Assembly (NCBI GenBank): GCA_963742035.1
Contig: CAVUKH010000007.1
Coordinates: 558,001-622,000, forward strand
Source: Bog-473 sp963742035
GTDB taxonomy: Bacteria; Actinomycetota; Acidimicrobiia; Acidimicrobiales; RAAP-2
Reading direction: 5' to 3'
Length of the DNA: 64,000 bases
The notes under the pieces are model-generated. The model ran no database searches. It saw nothing but the letters and a program-made list of their open reading frames with translations, and was not told where the DNA came from. This document shows, one piece after another, positions 14,639-23,227 of this stretch (positions within the stretch are counted from its first letter, which is position 1; each line of letters starts with the position of its first letter). A program made the translations under genes and the position numbers.

Positions 14639-17131
14639 TCAGGAGAGCATCCCGGCGATCCGCTCGACGTAGGTGGCCACCAAGGCCTCGGAGGAGGCCT
14701 GGTCCGATCCCTCGGCCCAGATGTGCGTGATCGGCTCGGCGGGGTCCGGGACCACGAGGGCCCACCCCTGGTCGGACACCACCTTGATGCCGTCCACCAG
14801 GACCAACTCGGCCCCTTCGTCGGTCAGCTGCTCCATGAGGGTCCGCATGATGAGGCCCTTCTGCTCCATCGGCGTGGGCACCTCGCCTTCCGTGATGGGC
14901 ATCGACGGGGTGGCGTCGACGATCTCTGCCAGGGTCCTCGGACTGTCCTCGAGCAGCGACACCAGCCGGGCCAGGGCGGCCGCGGCGTCGAAGGCCGGCA
15001 GGAAGGCCGGGAAGACGTAGCCTCCTCGCCGGTCGGAGGCGAACGAAACCCCGCCTGACGCGGCAGCCCGCAGCAGCCCCGAGGGCGACAACGGTGTCTG
15101 CGTGAGCTCGACGCCACGCTCTCGACAGCGGCGGACCGTGCGATCGCTGACGGTGACCGGGAGCGCCACCCGTCCCGACTCTCCCGCCGCGGTCGACAAG
15201 TCGACGAAAGCCATGATCGCCTCGTCGTCGGAAAGCACGCGGCCCATCCCGTCGATCAGGGTGAGCCGCTCGCCACCGGCATCGATGACGGCGCCGAGGT
15301 CAGCTCCCGAGCCGCGCACGGCATCCGCCACCCGGGCCTCGCTCGCCGCGCGGTCGACCGCGATCATGCCCGGTGTCTGTGCATAAGGGTTGATGCTGAG
15401 CACGTCCGCACCGACCTTCGAAAGCAGACTGGGCATGACGAAGTTGGCCGCGCCGAACGAGAGATCGAGGACGAGCTTGACCTGGTGCCCGACGACCCGC
15501 CGCAGCTCGAACGCCTCGACGACGTCCTCGGTGTAAAGCTCGATCGTCCGGGGCGAGAAGTCGATGTCACCGATTTCGCCGGCGGTCACGCGTCGGAATT
15601 CCTCACGGTGGTACGTGCGCTCGACCCTGCGCTGATCGCTTTCGGAGAGGTCGATGCCGCGCTCGTCGAAGAAGCGGATGACCACCGACTGCGGGTCGTC
15701 CGCGCTGAGCCGCACGGTGAGGCCGGCCCGGTTGCCGCGCATGCGCACGTGGTGCCGCGTCACGGGCACCGTCGCCAACTCCAGGTCGTTGACGTTCACA
15801 CCGACGGAGTTGCACCCGACCATGAGAGCGCGTTTGAGGACACGGGCGACCCGGCTGGTGTCCCGCGAAGCAGTGATGAACGAGCCTTTCTCGAAGCCCG
15901 ACGCCCAGGCCTTGGCCAGCCGGACCGCCAACTCGGGGCTGATGTCAACGTTGGCGATGCCCTGGACCCCCTCGGGTCCGAAAAGGGTCCGCGACCCTCC
16001 CGACTCCCACACAATTGAGGCGTTGACCTGGGCCCCGGCCTCCACGACCTTGTAGGGGTACACCTTGACGTCGCTGCGGACCTCGGCATGGGCGCCAACC
16101 AGGCAGCCCTCTCCCACGACCGCTCCGGGCTCGATGCGAGCCCCGACCCGGAGGTCGCACGACCGCCCCAGCACGGCCCCTTCCACGCGACTGGCGGGCC
16201 CGAGATAGGAATTCTCGCCGATGACAGAGCGCTGCAGCTCGGCCCGTGCCGCCACCTGGGCGTTGGCACCCAAGGTCGTATAGGCCCCCAGCACGACGTC
16301 CTCGTCCACCGTGCAGTTCTCCCCGATGAACGTCGGCGAATCGATCCGGACCGACGGGTCGATGGTCGAGCCCTTGCCGATCCACACCCCGGGGCGGAGC
16401 TCGAAGCCGGCCACGTCCACATCGACCTTCCCGTCGAGGATGTCCTCGTGCGCCTGGAGGTAGGCGGCGGTCGTGCCGACGTCCTCCCAGTACCCGTCGG
16501 CCACGTAGCCGTACAGCGGCTGGCTGGCCTGGAGCACGGATGGGAACACCTCCCCGGAGAAGTCGACGGAACGACCTTCGGGGATGTGGTCGAAGATCTC
16601 TGGTTCGAGCACGTAAATGCCGGTGTTGATGGTGTCACTGAACACCTGGCCCCAGCCGGGCTTCTCGAGGAAGCGCTCGATCGTCCCGTCCTCCCGCGTG
16701 ATCACGATGCCGAATTCGAGGGGGTTCTCGACGGCACAGAGCGCGATCGTGGCCAGTGCCTCGTTCTTCTCGTGGAAGTCGATCACCGATGTCAGGTCGA
16801 TATCGGTGAGGACGTCACCGGAAATCACGAGAAAGCGCTCCGTCAGTTGCTCGCGTGCATTACGAACCGATCCTGCGGTGCCGAGGGGTGACTCCTCGGT
16901 GGCGTACACCATCGAGACCCCGAGCTCGCTGCCGTCGCCGAAGTAGCTCCGGATCGCGTTCGGGAGAAAGGCGAGCGTGACCACGATGTCGGTGATGCCG
17001 TGGCGCCGGAGCAGCGACACGATGTGCTCCATCATCGGTCGTCCCACGAGTGGGAGCATCGGCTTGGGCAGGTTGGAGGTCTGCGGGCGCAGACGGGTGC
17101 CCTCGCCGCCGGCCATGATCACGGCCTTCAT
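14639..17131 (-). CDS. Mannose-1-phosphate guanylyltransferase-like / phosphomannomutase-like fusion
   Basis: Cytoplasmic protein of 830 residues. Residues 1-235 form a nucleotidyltransferase with GGEGTRLRPQTSNLPKPMLP, ISGDVLTD and EKPGWGQ. Residues about 245-365 are left-handed-helix hexapeptide repeats (EENCTV-type turns). Residues about 385-830 have the phosphohexomutase fold, but its active-site loops are altered: the TASHNP loop reads RLSADDP around Ser476, the metal loop DGDGDR reads DAGGER, and the substrate loop GEnSGH reads SDRRGGY. The fusion and its pgsA-like neighbour match Streptomyces SCO1388/SCO1389 from memory. NDP-sugar synthesis is likely from the first half; the second half may be non-catalytic. 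ATGA overlap with the upstream gene. Confidence 0.87.
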   Translation of the reverse strand: MKAVIMAGGEGTRLRPQTSNLPKPMLPLVGRPMMEHIVSLLRRHGITDIVVTLAFLPNAIRSYFGDGSELGVSMVYATEESPLGTAGSVRNAREQLTERFLVISGDVLTDIDLTSVIDFHEKNEALATIALCAVENPLEFGIVITREDGTIERFLEKPGWGQVFSDTINTGIYVLEPEIFDHIPEGRSVDFSGEVFPSVLQASQPLYGYVADGYWEDVGTTAAYLQAHEDILDGKVDVDVAGFELRPGVWIGKGSTIDPSVRIDSPTFIGENCTVDEDVVLGAYTTLGANAQVAARAELQRSVIGENSYLGPASRVEGAVLGRSCDLRVGARIEPGAVVGEGCLVGAHAEVRSDVKVYPYKVVEAGAQVNASIVWESGGSRTLFGPEGVQGIANVDISPELAVRLAKAWASGFEKGSFITASRDTSRVARVLKRALMVGCNSVGVNVNDLELATVPVTRHHVRMRGNRAGLTVRLSADDPQSVVIRFFDERGIDLSESDQRRVERTYHREEFRRVTAGEIGDIDFSPRTIELYTEDVVEAFELRRVVGHQVKLVLDLSFGAANFVMPSLLSKVGADVLSINPYAQTPGMIAVDRAASEARVADAVRGSGADLGAVIDAGGERLTLIDGMGRVLSDDEAIMAFVDLSTAAGESGRVALPVTVSDRTVRRCRERGVELTQTPLSPSGLLRAAASGGVSFASDRRGGYVFPAFLPAFDAAAALARLVSLLEDSPRTLAEIVDATPSMPITEGEVPTPMEQKGLIMRTLMEQLTDEGAELVLVDGIKVVSDQGWALVVPDPAEPITHIWAEGSDQASSEALVATYVERIAGMLS

Positions 17132-17721
17132 ACGGTGCTCTGGCGTGCGGCGCGGCCTTGACGCAGCGCTTGTCGGGCTGGTCCGATGTAGCTCCAAGCC
17201 GCCCACCAGGCCAGCGTCAGCCCGATAAGCCCCGTCACCCACCCGATGACGCGGATCGGTTCCTGCCAGGTCGCTGTCCCATAGCCAAGGAGGAACGTGG
17301 GGTACGCGAACATGAGTCCGAATGTGCCCGCCTTGCCCACCCACAACACGTCGATGCGCGCTGCGCCCAGGCTGGCCAGGAGCAAGACCATCGCCGACAC
17401 CAAGACCTCCCGGGCAATTGTGGCCAGGCCGAACCAGAGGGGCACGGCGCCGTAGACCATGATGGAGATCACTGCCGTCCCCACCAGGATCCGGTCCGCC
17501 GTCGGGTCGAGCACCTTGCCGAACGTGGACACCTGGCCGTAGCGCCGTGCCACGAACCCGTCGACCCAGTCGGTCGCACCGAGCACGGCCAGAAGGACGG
17601 CGGCGGCCGTCTGGCGGTGGGCGCCGAAGAGCAGCCACAGGTACAGAGGGATGCAGAGGAGCCGCACGAGCGTGATGACGTTGGGGGCTGTGAGGATCCG
17701 GTCCAACCCGTCGTCGTCCAC
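17128..17721 (-). CDS. CDP-alcohol phosphatidyltransferase (PgsA or cardiolipin synthase type)
   Basis: Membrane phospholipid enzyme of 197 residues with about six hydrophobic segments. The CDP-alcohol signature D-G-x2-A-R-x8-G-x3-D-x3-D is complete in DWVDGFVARRYGQVSTFGKV continuing into LDPTAD (about residues 52-77). It may make phosphatidylglycerophosphate, or cardiolipin as shown for the Streptomyces neighbour of the same fusion gene (SCO1389, from memory); sequence alone does not decide. GTG 17721 is supported by TAGACT exactly six bases upstream. It is translationally coupled to the fusion gene (ATGA) and diverges from the DUF1015 gene. Confidence 0.88.
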   Translation of the reverse strand: MDDDGLDRILTAPNVITLVRLLCIPLYLWLLFGAHRQTAAAVLLAVLGATDWVDGFVARRYGQVSTFGKVLDPTADRILVGTAVISIMVYGAVPLWFGLATIAREVLVSAMVLLLASLGAARIDVLWVGKAGTFGLMFAYPTFLLGYGTATWQEPIRVIGWVTGLIGLTLAWWAAWSYIGPARQALRQGRAARQSTV

Positions 17722-17727
17722 GCCAAG

Positions 17728-17774
17728 AGTCTAGGGAGTGCCCCGCGGCGACCTCGTCTGACCTGTGCCAGAGT
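17728..17774. promoter_or_regulatory. Divergent leaderless promoters of the phosphatidyltransferase and DUF1015 genes
   Basis: TAGACT (minus, 17728-17733) is six bases before GTG 17721. CAGAGT (plus, 17769-17774), a weaker match, is six bases before GTG 17781. Confidence 0.5.
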
Positions 17775-17780
17775 GGCGCA

Positions 17781-18986
17781 GTGCCGCGCTTCGAACCGTT
17801 CCAGGGCCTGCGCTACCGACCCGCGGTCGCACCACTTGACCAGGTCATCGCCCCGCCTTACGACGTGATCTCGGCGACGGAACGGGCGCGCCTGGCCTCG
17901 CGCCATCGGGCCAACGCGGTGCTGGTCGAACTGCCTGAGACCGATCTCTCGGGTCGACGCGACCGCTATGCCGTGGCCACCGAATTGTTCACGCGATGGC
18001 AGGCCGAGGGGATCCTGGTCGCCGATCCGCTCCCGAGCCTCTACCCCTACCGGATGACCGACCCGTCGGGGAGGACCACGACCGGTGTCATCGGCGCCCT
18101 GGGCCTCGGTGAGCCGGGCGCTGAGAGCGACATCCTCCCCCACGAGCAGACCCTCCCCAAGCCCAAGAGCGACCGGCTCGACCTGCTCCGGGCGACGCGG
18201 GCGAACCTGTCTCCGATCTGGGGTCTCTCCATGGCCACCGGCGTGACCGCCACCTTCGACCCCACGGACGACGACCCTGTCGCCGACGTCCACGACGACG
18301 ACGGCGTCCGACACCAGCTCTGGGTGTTGCAGGACGCCGACACCGTCGCCGCGGTCGGGGCCGCCCTGGCCACGGCCCCCGTCGTCCTCGCCGATGGGCA
18401 CCACCGCTACGAGACCGCCCGCGCCTACCAGGCCGAGTGCCGCCAGGCCAACGGTGGTGCGCCGGGGCCCTACGACCTCGTGATGGCGCTCGTCGTGGAG
18501 CTCTCCGAAGAGCAGCTCACCGTCGGCGCCATCCACCGCACCGTCAGTGGTCTACCCGGCGATTTCGACCTCGTGGCCGCCCTGGCTCCCTGGTTCGACG
18601 TCGTCCGGGCCGGCGCGGCCGACGACCGGACCCTGGGCGCGCTGGCCGACTCGCGCTCCCTGGCCCTGGTGACGGGCGGTCAGGCCTACCTGCTCCTCGC
18701 CCACGCCGAGGTTCAGGAACACGCGGGCAACGACCTCGACTCGAACCTCATGGCCGGCGTGCTCGCAAGCCTCCCACCCCACGAGGTCATGCACCGCCAC
18801 AGCGTGGCCGAGGCCATGGAGGCCCTGCGCGACGGCGAAGGCCAGGCGGCCTTCCTCCTCCGGCCGGTCACCGTGGCGCAGATCGACGAGTGGGCGAACG
18901 CTCGGCGTCGCATGCCTCCCAAGACCACCTTTTTCAGCCCCAAGCCCCGGACCGGCATGGTGTTCCGGTCCCTCGACCTGCCCTGA
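17781..18986 (+). CDS. DUF1015-family protein
   Basis: Cytoplasmic protein of 401 residues covering the whole DUF1015 (PF06245-type) family. Typical segments are FQGLRY near the start, APPYDVIS (about 24-31), LYPYRM, the central ADGHHRYETA and the C-terminal PPKTTFFSPKPRTGMVFR. The GHHRYE and PPKTT motifs are the most conserved in the family, and I take them as likely active-site elements. Some related proteins are described as free-serine kinases, but I am not certain this member is one. GTG 17781 has CAGAGT six bases upstream. The SRPBCC gene follows after 9 bp, so the two are probably co-expressed. Confidence 0.85.
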   Translation: MPRFEPFQGLRYRPAVAPLDQVIAPPYDVISATERARLASRHRANAVLVELPETDLSGRRDRYAVATELFTRWQAEGILVADPLPSLYPYRMTDPSGRTTTGVIGALGLGEPGAESDILPHEQTLPKPKSDRLDLLRATRANLSPIWGLSMATGVTATFDPTDDDPVADVHDDDGVRHQLWVLQDADTVAAVGAALATAPVVLADGHHRYETARAYQAECRQANGGAPGPYDLVMALVVELSEEQLTVGAIHRTVSGLPGDFDLVAALAPWFDVVRAGAADDRTLGALADSRSLALVTGGQAYLLLAHAEVQEHAGNDLDSNLMAGVLASLPPHEVMHRHSVAEAMEALRDGEGQAAFLLRPVTVAQIDEWANARRRMPPKTTFFSPKPRTGMVFRSLDLP

Positions 18987-18995
18987 GGTGACCAC

Positions 18996-19463
18996 GTGCA
19001 CGACTCGGTGACCGTCCACATGACGGCGTCGCCCCAACAGGTCTGGGACCTCGTGAGCGACGTCACCCGGATCGGGAGCTACAGCCCCGAGACCTTCGAG
19101 GCCGAATGGATCGAGGGCGCTACCGGGCCGGCTGTCGGCGCCCGGTTCCGGGGTCACGTGAAGCGCAACGGCATCGGGCCGATCTACTGGACGTCCTGCA
19201 CCGTGTCCGAGTGTGAGCCGGGAAAGACCTTCGCGTTCGGCGTGGGTGGTCCCGGCAAGCCCCCGTTGAATGTGTGGCGCTACGAGATCGCACCGGCCGA
19301 GGGCGGCTGCGACGTCACCGAGTCCTTCACCCTCAGCCCGACGTTCGGCCTCCGCCTGTACTGGGCCCTGTGGGGGTGGTCCCGAGGCAAGGTCAATCGC
19401 AAGGGGATGCGCACGACCCTCGAGCGGATACGGGACGAAGTGCAAGAGAAACCTGCGGCCTAG
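18996..19463 (+). CDS. SRPBCC (polyketide cyclase/dehydrase-type) protein
   Basis: Small ligand-binding fold protein of 155 residues: MTASPQQVWDLVSDVTRIGSY opens the START/Bet v1-like domain, with the central WTSCTVSECEPGKTFAF strand and the long C-terminal helix. No catalytic residue is evident; members bind lipids or polyketides. The GTG at 18996 follows GAGGTGA with suitable spacing, nine bases after the DUF1015 stop. Its start TCTGACTGTCC and gene neighbours give no hint of the ligand. Confidence 0.8.
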   Translation: MHDSVTVHMTASPQQVWDLVSDVTRIGSYSPETFEAEWIEGATGPAVGARFRGHVKRNGIGPIYWTSCTVSECEPGKTFAFGVGGPGKPPLNVWRYEIAPAEGGCDVTESFTLSPTFGLRLYWALWGWSRGKVNRKGMRTTLERIRDEVQEKPAA

Positions 19464-19465
19464 GC

Positions 19466-20116
19466 GTGGAGGATCGCCCCGGCGCCCTGCTCCACCTCGA
19501 ACTCGGCGACGCGTCGCCCGAGGGCGCGGCGCGCCGAGCGGAGGAATTGGCGGGAGGCGAGGGCGCCGAGCGGGTGACGTGGTGGGAGAACGGCGCCTTC
19601 GAACGGACCGATCTCCCCATGCGCATCCGTGACGGCCGGTCGCTCGTCGTCGTCGAGGCGACTGAGCGCTACGCGCCGCCGCCGCCGACGCCCGAGGTCT
19701 CGCATTCGCACTGCTTTCGCCGTCACCCCCGTCCGAGCCAGGGCATCCTCACGGGCCGGCCGACCCTCGGCCTGATGATCGTCTGGATCAGCCCGCGAAC
19801 CCCGGACCTGGCCCGCCGCCTGCGCGACTGGGGGGACTTCGTCCACATCCGCCACATCGCCGCAGCCGCCATCCCCGGCTTCACCCAGATTTCGGTCTAC
19901 CAGAACACGGCCGAGACGGATCCCCTCTACATGCACTTCTACGAGTTCGACCGCGCCGAGGCCGAGGCCACGTTCGCCACCATGACCAGCTACGTGGCGC
20001 CCCGCCTGGGCGGCACCGAGAGCCCGGCCTATGCGGAGTGGTCCGATTGGCGGCCGCCGGGCGGGCGGCTGTTCTACTGCAACACGTTCACCCGCCTGGG
20101 CGAAGTGGTCAGCTGA
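19466..20116 (+). CDS. Unknown protein, possible dimeric alpha/beta-barrel fold
   Basis: I do not recognise this 216-residue protein. Its two halves look alike in outline: the first contains WWENGAFER and LVVVEATERY, the second HIAAAAIPGFTQISVYQN and LYMHFYEFD. That pattern of a strand, helix and FYEFD-like strand resembles tandem ferredoxin-like (EthD or dimeric barrel) domains, a resemblance only. GTG 19466 is two bases after the SRPBCC stop, with no separate ribosome-binding site, so coupling is likely. Its stop codon directly abuts the convergent korB stop (20117). Confidence 0.65.
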   Translation: MEDRPGALLHLELGDASPEGAARRAEELAGGEGAERVTWWENGAFERTDLPMRIRDGRSLVVVEATERYAPPPPTPEVSHSHCFRRHPRPSQGILTGRPTLGLMIVWISPRTPDLARRLRDWGDFVHIRHIAAAAIPGFTQISVYQNTAETDPLYMHFYEFDRAEAEATFATMTSYVAPRLGGTESPAYAEWSDWRPPGGRLFYCNTFTRLGEVVS

Positions 20117-21160
20117 CTACTCGACCGTCCAACTCGAGCCGGACCGGAGGAGTGCCGCCACGTCGCCCAGCCCGCGCTTGCCCTGGGCCTCCGTGATCTG
20201 CTCGGACATCTGCGTCCCGTACTCGGGGCGCTCGACGGCCCGGAAGACGCCGATCGGGGTCGGCTCGTAGGGGCCACGAGCCAGCCGGGACAGTGCGAAG
20301 GCGAGGCCCGGATCGTCGCGCTTCTCGTCGTGCACGAGCAGGGCGTCGGGACCCACCTCGGCCACCGACACGATCTCGAGGCTGCCGTCGGCCCGCTGGA
20401 TCACGCCGCGTTCCCCGCCCTCGGTGCCGAAGACGATCGGCTGGCCGTGCTGCAGTGGGATGAGCATGGTGGCCCGGGCGTCGCGGCTGGTGATCTTCTC
20501 GAAGGCGCCGTCGTTGAAGACGTTGCAGTTCTGCAGGACCTCCACGAAGGCGGCCCCGTTGTGCTGGTGCGCACGCCGGAAGGTCTCCTGCATGTGGGCC
20601 CTGTCCATGTCGTGGGTCCGGGCCACGAAGGTGGCCTCGGCACCGAGTGCCAGCGACACCGGGTTGAACGGCGTGTCGACGGACCCGAACGGAGTCGACT
20701 TGGTGACCTTGGCCACCTCCGACGTCGGGGAGTACTGACCCTTGGTCAGCCCGTAGATCTGGTTGTTGAACATCAAGATGTTCAACCGGACGTTGCGGCG
20801 CAGCGCGTGAATGAGGTGGTTGCCGCCGATGGACAGCGCGTCCCCGTCGCCGGAGATGACCCACACGTCGAGGTCCGGTCGCGAGGTGGCCAGCCCGGTG
20901 GCGATCGCGGGCGCCCGGCCGTGGATGGAGTGCATGCCGTAGGTGTTCATGTAGTACGGGAAGCGGGCCGCGCAACCGATGCCCGACAGGAACACGGTGT
21001 TCTCGCGCCGCACGCCGAGGTCGGGCATGAGCATCTGGACGGCGGCCAGAATGGAGTAGTCACCGCAGCCCGGGCACCAGCGGACCTCCTGGTCGCTGGT
21101 CCAGTCCTTGCGGGCGGTCACGGGGATGGCAGTGGCGGTGGCGCCGTTGGACTCGCTCAT
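20117..21160 (-). CDS. korB: 2-oxoacid:ferredoxin oxidoreductase, beta subunit
   Basis: Thiamine-diphosphate-binding subunit of an oxygen-sensitive or oxygen-tolerant 2-oxoacid:ferredoxin oxidoreductase, 347 residues. WCPGCGDYSI (Cys29, Cys32) and GIGCAARFPYY provide cluster ligands, and the TPP motif runs from GDGDALSIGGNH to FNNQIYGLTKGQYSPT. 2-Oxoglutarate is the likely substrate, by resemblance to actinobacterial KorB, and would feed or replace part of the TCA cycle. ATG 21160 overlaps the alpha stop as ATGA. The 3-prime end abuts the convergent unknown gene with no spacer. Confidence 0.92.
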   Translation of the reverse strand: MSESNGATATAIPVTARKDWTSDQEVRWCPGCGDYSILAAVQMLMPDLGVRRENTVFLSGIGCAARFPYYMNTYGMHSIHGRAPAIATGLATSRPDLDVWVISGDGDALSIGGNHLIHALRRNVRLNILMFNNQIYGLTKGQYSPTSEVAKVTKSTPFGSVDTPFNPVSLALGAEATFVARTHDMDRAHMQETFRRAHQHNGAAFVEVLQNCNVFNDGAFEKITSRDARATMLIPLQHGQPIVFGTEGGERGVIQRADGSLEIVSVAEVGPDALLVHDEKRDDPGLAFALSRLARGPYEPTPIGVFRAVERPEYGTQMSEQITEAQGKRGLGDVAALLRSGSSWTVE

Positions 21161-23034
21161 GACTTCCCTCCGAGCAGCGCCGTGATGGCTGCCTCGATCT
21201 CTCCGACGCGGAACGGCACGCCCTGCATCTTGGACATGGTCTGGGCATCCACCAGGTACTCCGCCCGCAGGATGCGGCTCAACTGGCCGAGGTTCACCTC
21301 GGGGACCAGGACCTGCGAATAGCGGTGCAGCACCTCCCCCAGGTTGGACGGCAGGGGGTGCAGATGGCGGAGGTGGACGTGAGCGGCCTTCATGCCGCGG
21401 GCCCGGATCCGCTTGACGCCTGCCGCCACGGCGGCATAGGTGGAGCCCCAGCTCACGAGGAGCAACTGCGCGTCCCCGGTCTCGTCGTCCACCTCGGTCA
21501 GCGGGATGTCGCCGGCGATCCCGGCGATCTTGTCGCGACGGAGGTGCACCATGCGCTCGTGGTTGACACCCTCATAGGAGACGTTTCCGGTGCCGTCCGC
21601 CTTTTCCAACCCACCGATACGGTGCTCCAGACCCGGAAGGCCGGGCGGGGCCCAGGGGCGGGCCAGGGTCTCGGGGTCACGCACGTACGGCCAGAACGTC
21701 TCGGTCCCGTCGTCGTCCACGTGGTTGGGTTGGGTGGCGAACCCGGGCTCAATGGCTCCGAGCGCATTGAGGTCGGGCAGGCGCCACGGCTCGGCGCCAT
21801 TGGCCAGGTAGCCGTCGGAGAGCACGATCACAGGCGTGCGGTACTTCACCGCCAGGCGGACAGCCTCGACGGCGATGGCGAAGCAGTCGCTGGGCGTCTT
21901 GGGCGCCAAAATGGGCAGGGGCGCCTCGCCGTGCCGGCCGTACATGGCGTGCAACAGGTCGGCCTGCTCGGTCTTCGTGGGGAGCCCGGTGGACGGGCCG
22001 CCGCGTTGGACGTCGACGATCACGAGCGGCAGCTCGAGGTTGATGGCCAGGCCCACCGTCTCGGACTTCAGGTCCAGTCCCGGACCGCTCGTCGTCGTGA
22101 CGCCGAGGGCACCGCCGAAGGCGGCGCCGAGGGCGGCGCCGATGCCGGCGATCTCGTCCTCGGCCTGGAAAGTGCGGACGCCGAACTCCTTGCGCCGGCT
22201 CAGCTCGTGGAGGATGTCGGAGGCGGGCGTGATCGGATAGCTCCCCAAGAACAGGGGCAGGCCGGCCAGCCGGGAGGCGGCAATGAGGCCCCAGGCCAGC
22301 GCCTGGTTGCCGGTGACCTGGACGTACTCGCCCTTCTCGAAGGTGGCGGGGCGGACCTCGTAGTTGGACTCGAAGAGCTCGGCCGTTTCGCCGAAGTCGT
22401 ACCCGGCACGGAAGGCCCGGGTGTTGGCGTCCGCCACCTGGGGCCGGTTGCCGAACCGTTCGCCGATCCACTCGACGGTGGGCTCGACCGGACGGGTGTA
22501 CATCCAGCTGATCAGGCCCAGCGCGAAGAAGTTCTTGGAACGCTCGGCGTCGCGGGGCTTGACCCCTGCCTCCTTGCAGACTTCCTGGGTGATGGAGGTC
22601 ATAGGGACCTCGTAGACCGTGTACGCGGCCAAAGAGCCGTCCGTCAGGGGGTTCTCGGCGTAGCCGGCTTTCGCCAGGTCACGCTCCTCGAAGGAGTCGC
22701 TGTTGACGATCAGCACCGTGCCCTTGGCCATCAGCTCGATGTTGGCCTTGAGGGCCGCCGGGTTCATGGCTACCAGCACGTTCGGCGAGTCCCCGGGCGT
22801 GAGGATGTCGTGGTCCGAGATGTGCACCTGGAAGGCGGACACCCCGTTGACGGTGCCGGCGGGGGCTCGGATCTCAGCGGGGAAGTCCGGGAAGGTGGAC
22901 AGATCGTTGCCCAGCAGGGCGCTGCTCGTGGTGAAACGGTCCCCCGTGAGCTGCATCCCGTCGCCCGAGTCACCGGCGAAACGCACAATGACCTGGTCCA
23001 ATACCTCTGTTTCGTGTTGCGTTCCCGATGCCAC
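21157..23034 (-). CDS. korA: 2-oxoacid:ferredoxin oxidoreductase, fused gamma-alpha subunit
   Basis: Partner of KorB, 625 residues. The N-terminal gamma domain (about 10-190) begins RFAGDSGDGMQLTGDRF; the alpha domain follows with GNQALAWGLIAASRLAG, YPITPASDILHELS, and TTSGPGLDLKSETVGLA. The fused gamma-alpha order is that of mycobacterial KorA. GTG 23034 has GAGG seven bases upstream. No ferredoxin gene is adjacent. The 190 bp before it, up to the aldolase stop, hold TAGGAT as a possible -10 but no clear -35 and no gene. Confidence 0.92.
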   Translation of the reverse strand: MASGTQHETEVLDQVIVRFAGDSGDGMQLTGDRFTTSSALLGNDLSTFPDFPAEIRAPAGTVNGVSAFQVHISDHDILTPGDSPNVLVAMNPAALKANIELMAKGTVLIVNSDSFEERDLAKAGYAENPLTDGSLAAYTVYEVPMTSITQEVCKEAGVKPRDAERSKNFFALGLISWMYTRPVEPTVEWIGERFGNRPQVADANTRAFRAGYDFGETAELFESNYEVRPATFEKGEYVQVTGNQALAWGLIAASRLAGLPLFLGSYPITPASDILHELSRRKEFGVRTFQAEDEIAGIGAALGAAFGGALGVTTTSGPGLDLKSETVGLAINLELPLVIVDVQRGGPSTGLPTKTEQADLLHAMYGRHGEAPLPILAPKTPSDCFAIAVEAVRLAVKYRTPVIVLSDGYLANGAEPWRLPDLNALGAIEPGFATQPNHVDDDGTETFWPYVRDPETLARPWAPPGLPGLEHRIGGLEKADGTGNVSYEGVNHERMVHLRRDKIAGIAGDIPLTEVDDETGDAQLLLVSWGSTYAAVAAGVKRIRARGMKAAHVHLRHLHPLPSNLGEVLHRYSQVLVPEVNLGQLSRILRAEYLVDAQTMSKMQGVPFRVGEIEAAITALLGGKS

Positions 23035-23227
23035 GGGCTGCCTCGTCTCGTCTCATGGACGTCGAGAGTCTTGGCTCACTCCAGCGGGCCAGCCCGCTCC
23101 GCCGCGACGGCGCGCGGCACTCTGCGTCCGAATTGCTCGTTGCAGACAATCCTAACCCCGGCCCGCAGGGGGTCATCTTCATTCACTCTTCATGTAGGGC
23201 TGGGCGCCATGAGGCTGACGCCCGGGA

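Noticed and set aside
15796..16638. Alternative minus-strand frames within the ManC/PMM fusion suggesting a frameshift
   Set aside because: The 830-residue frame is continuous with recognisable domains throughout; the others are Ser/Arg-rich shadows.
17132..17638. Upstream extension of the ManC/PMM frame
   Set aside because: It lies inside the phosphatidyltransferase gene in another frame; the family start MKAVIMAGGEG is at 17131.
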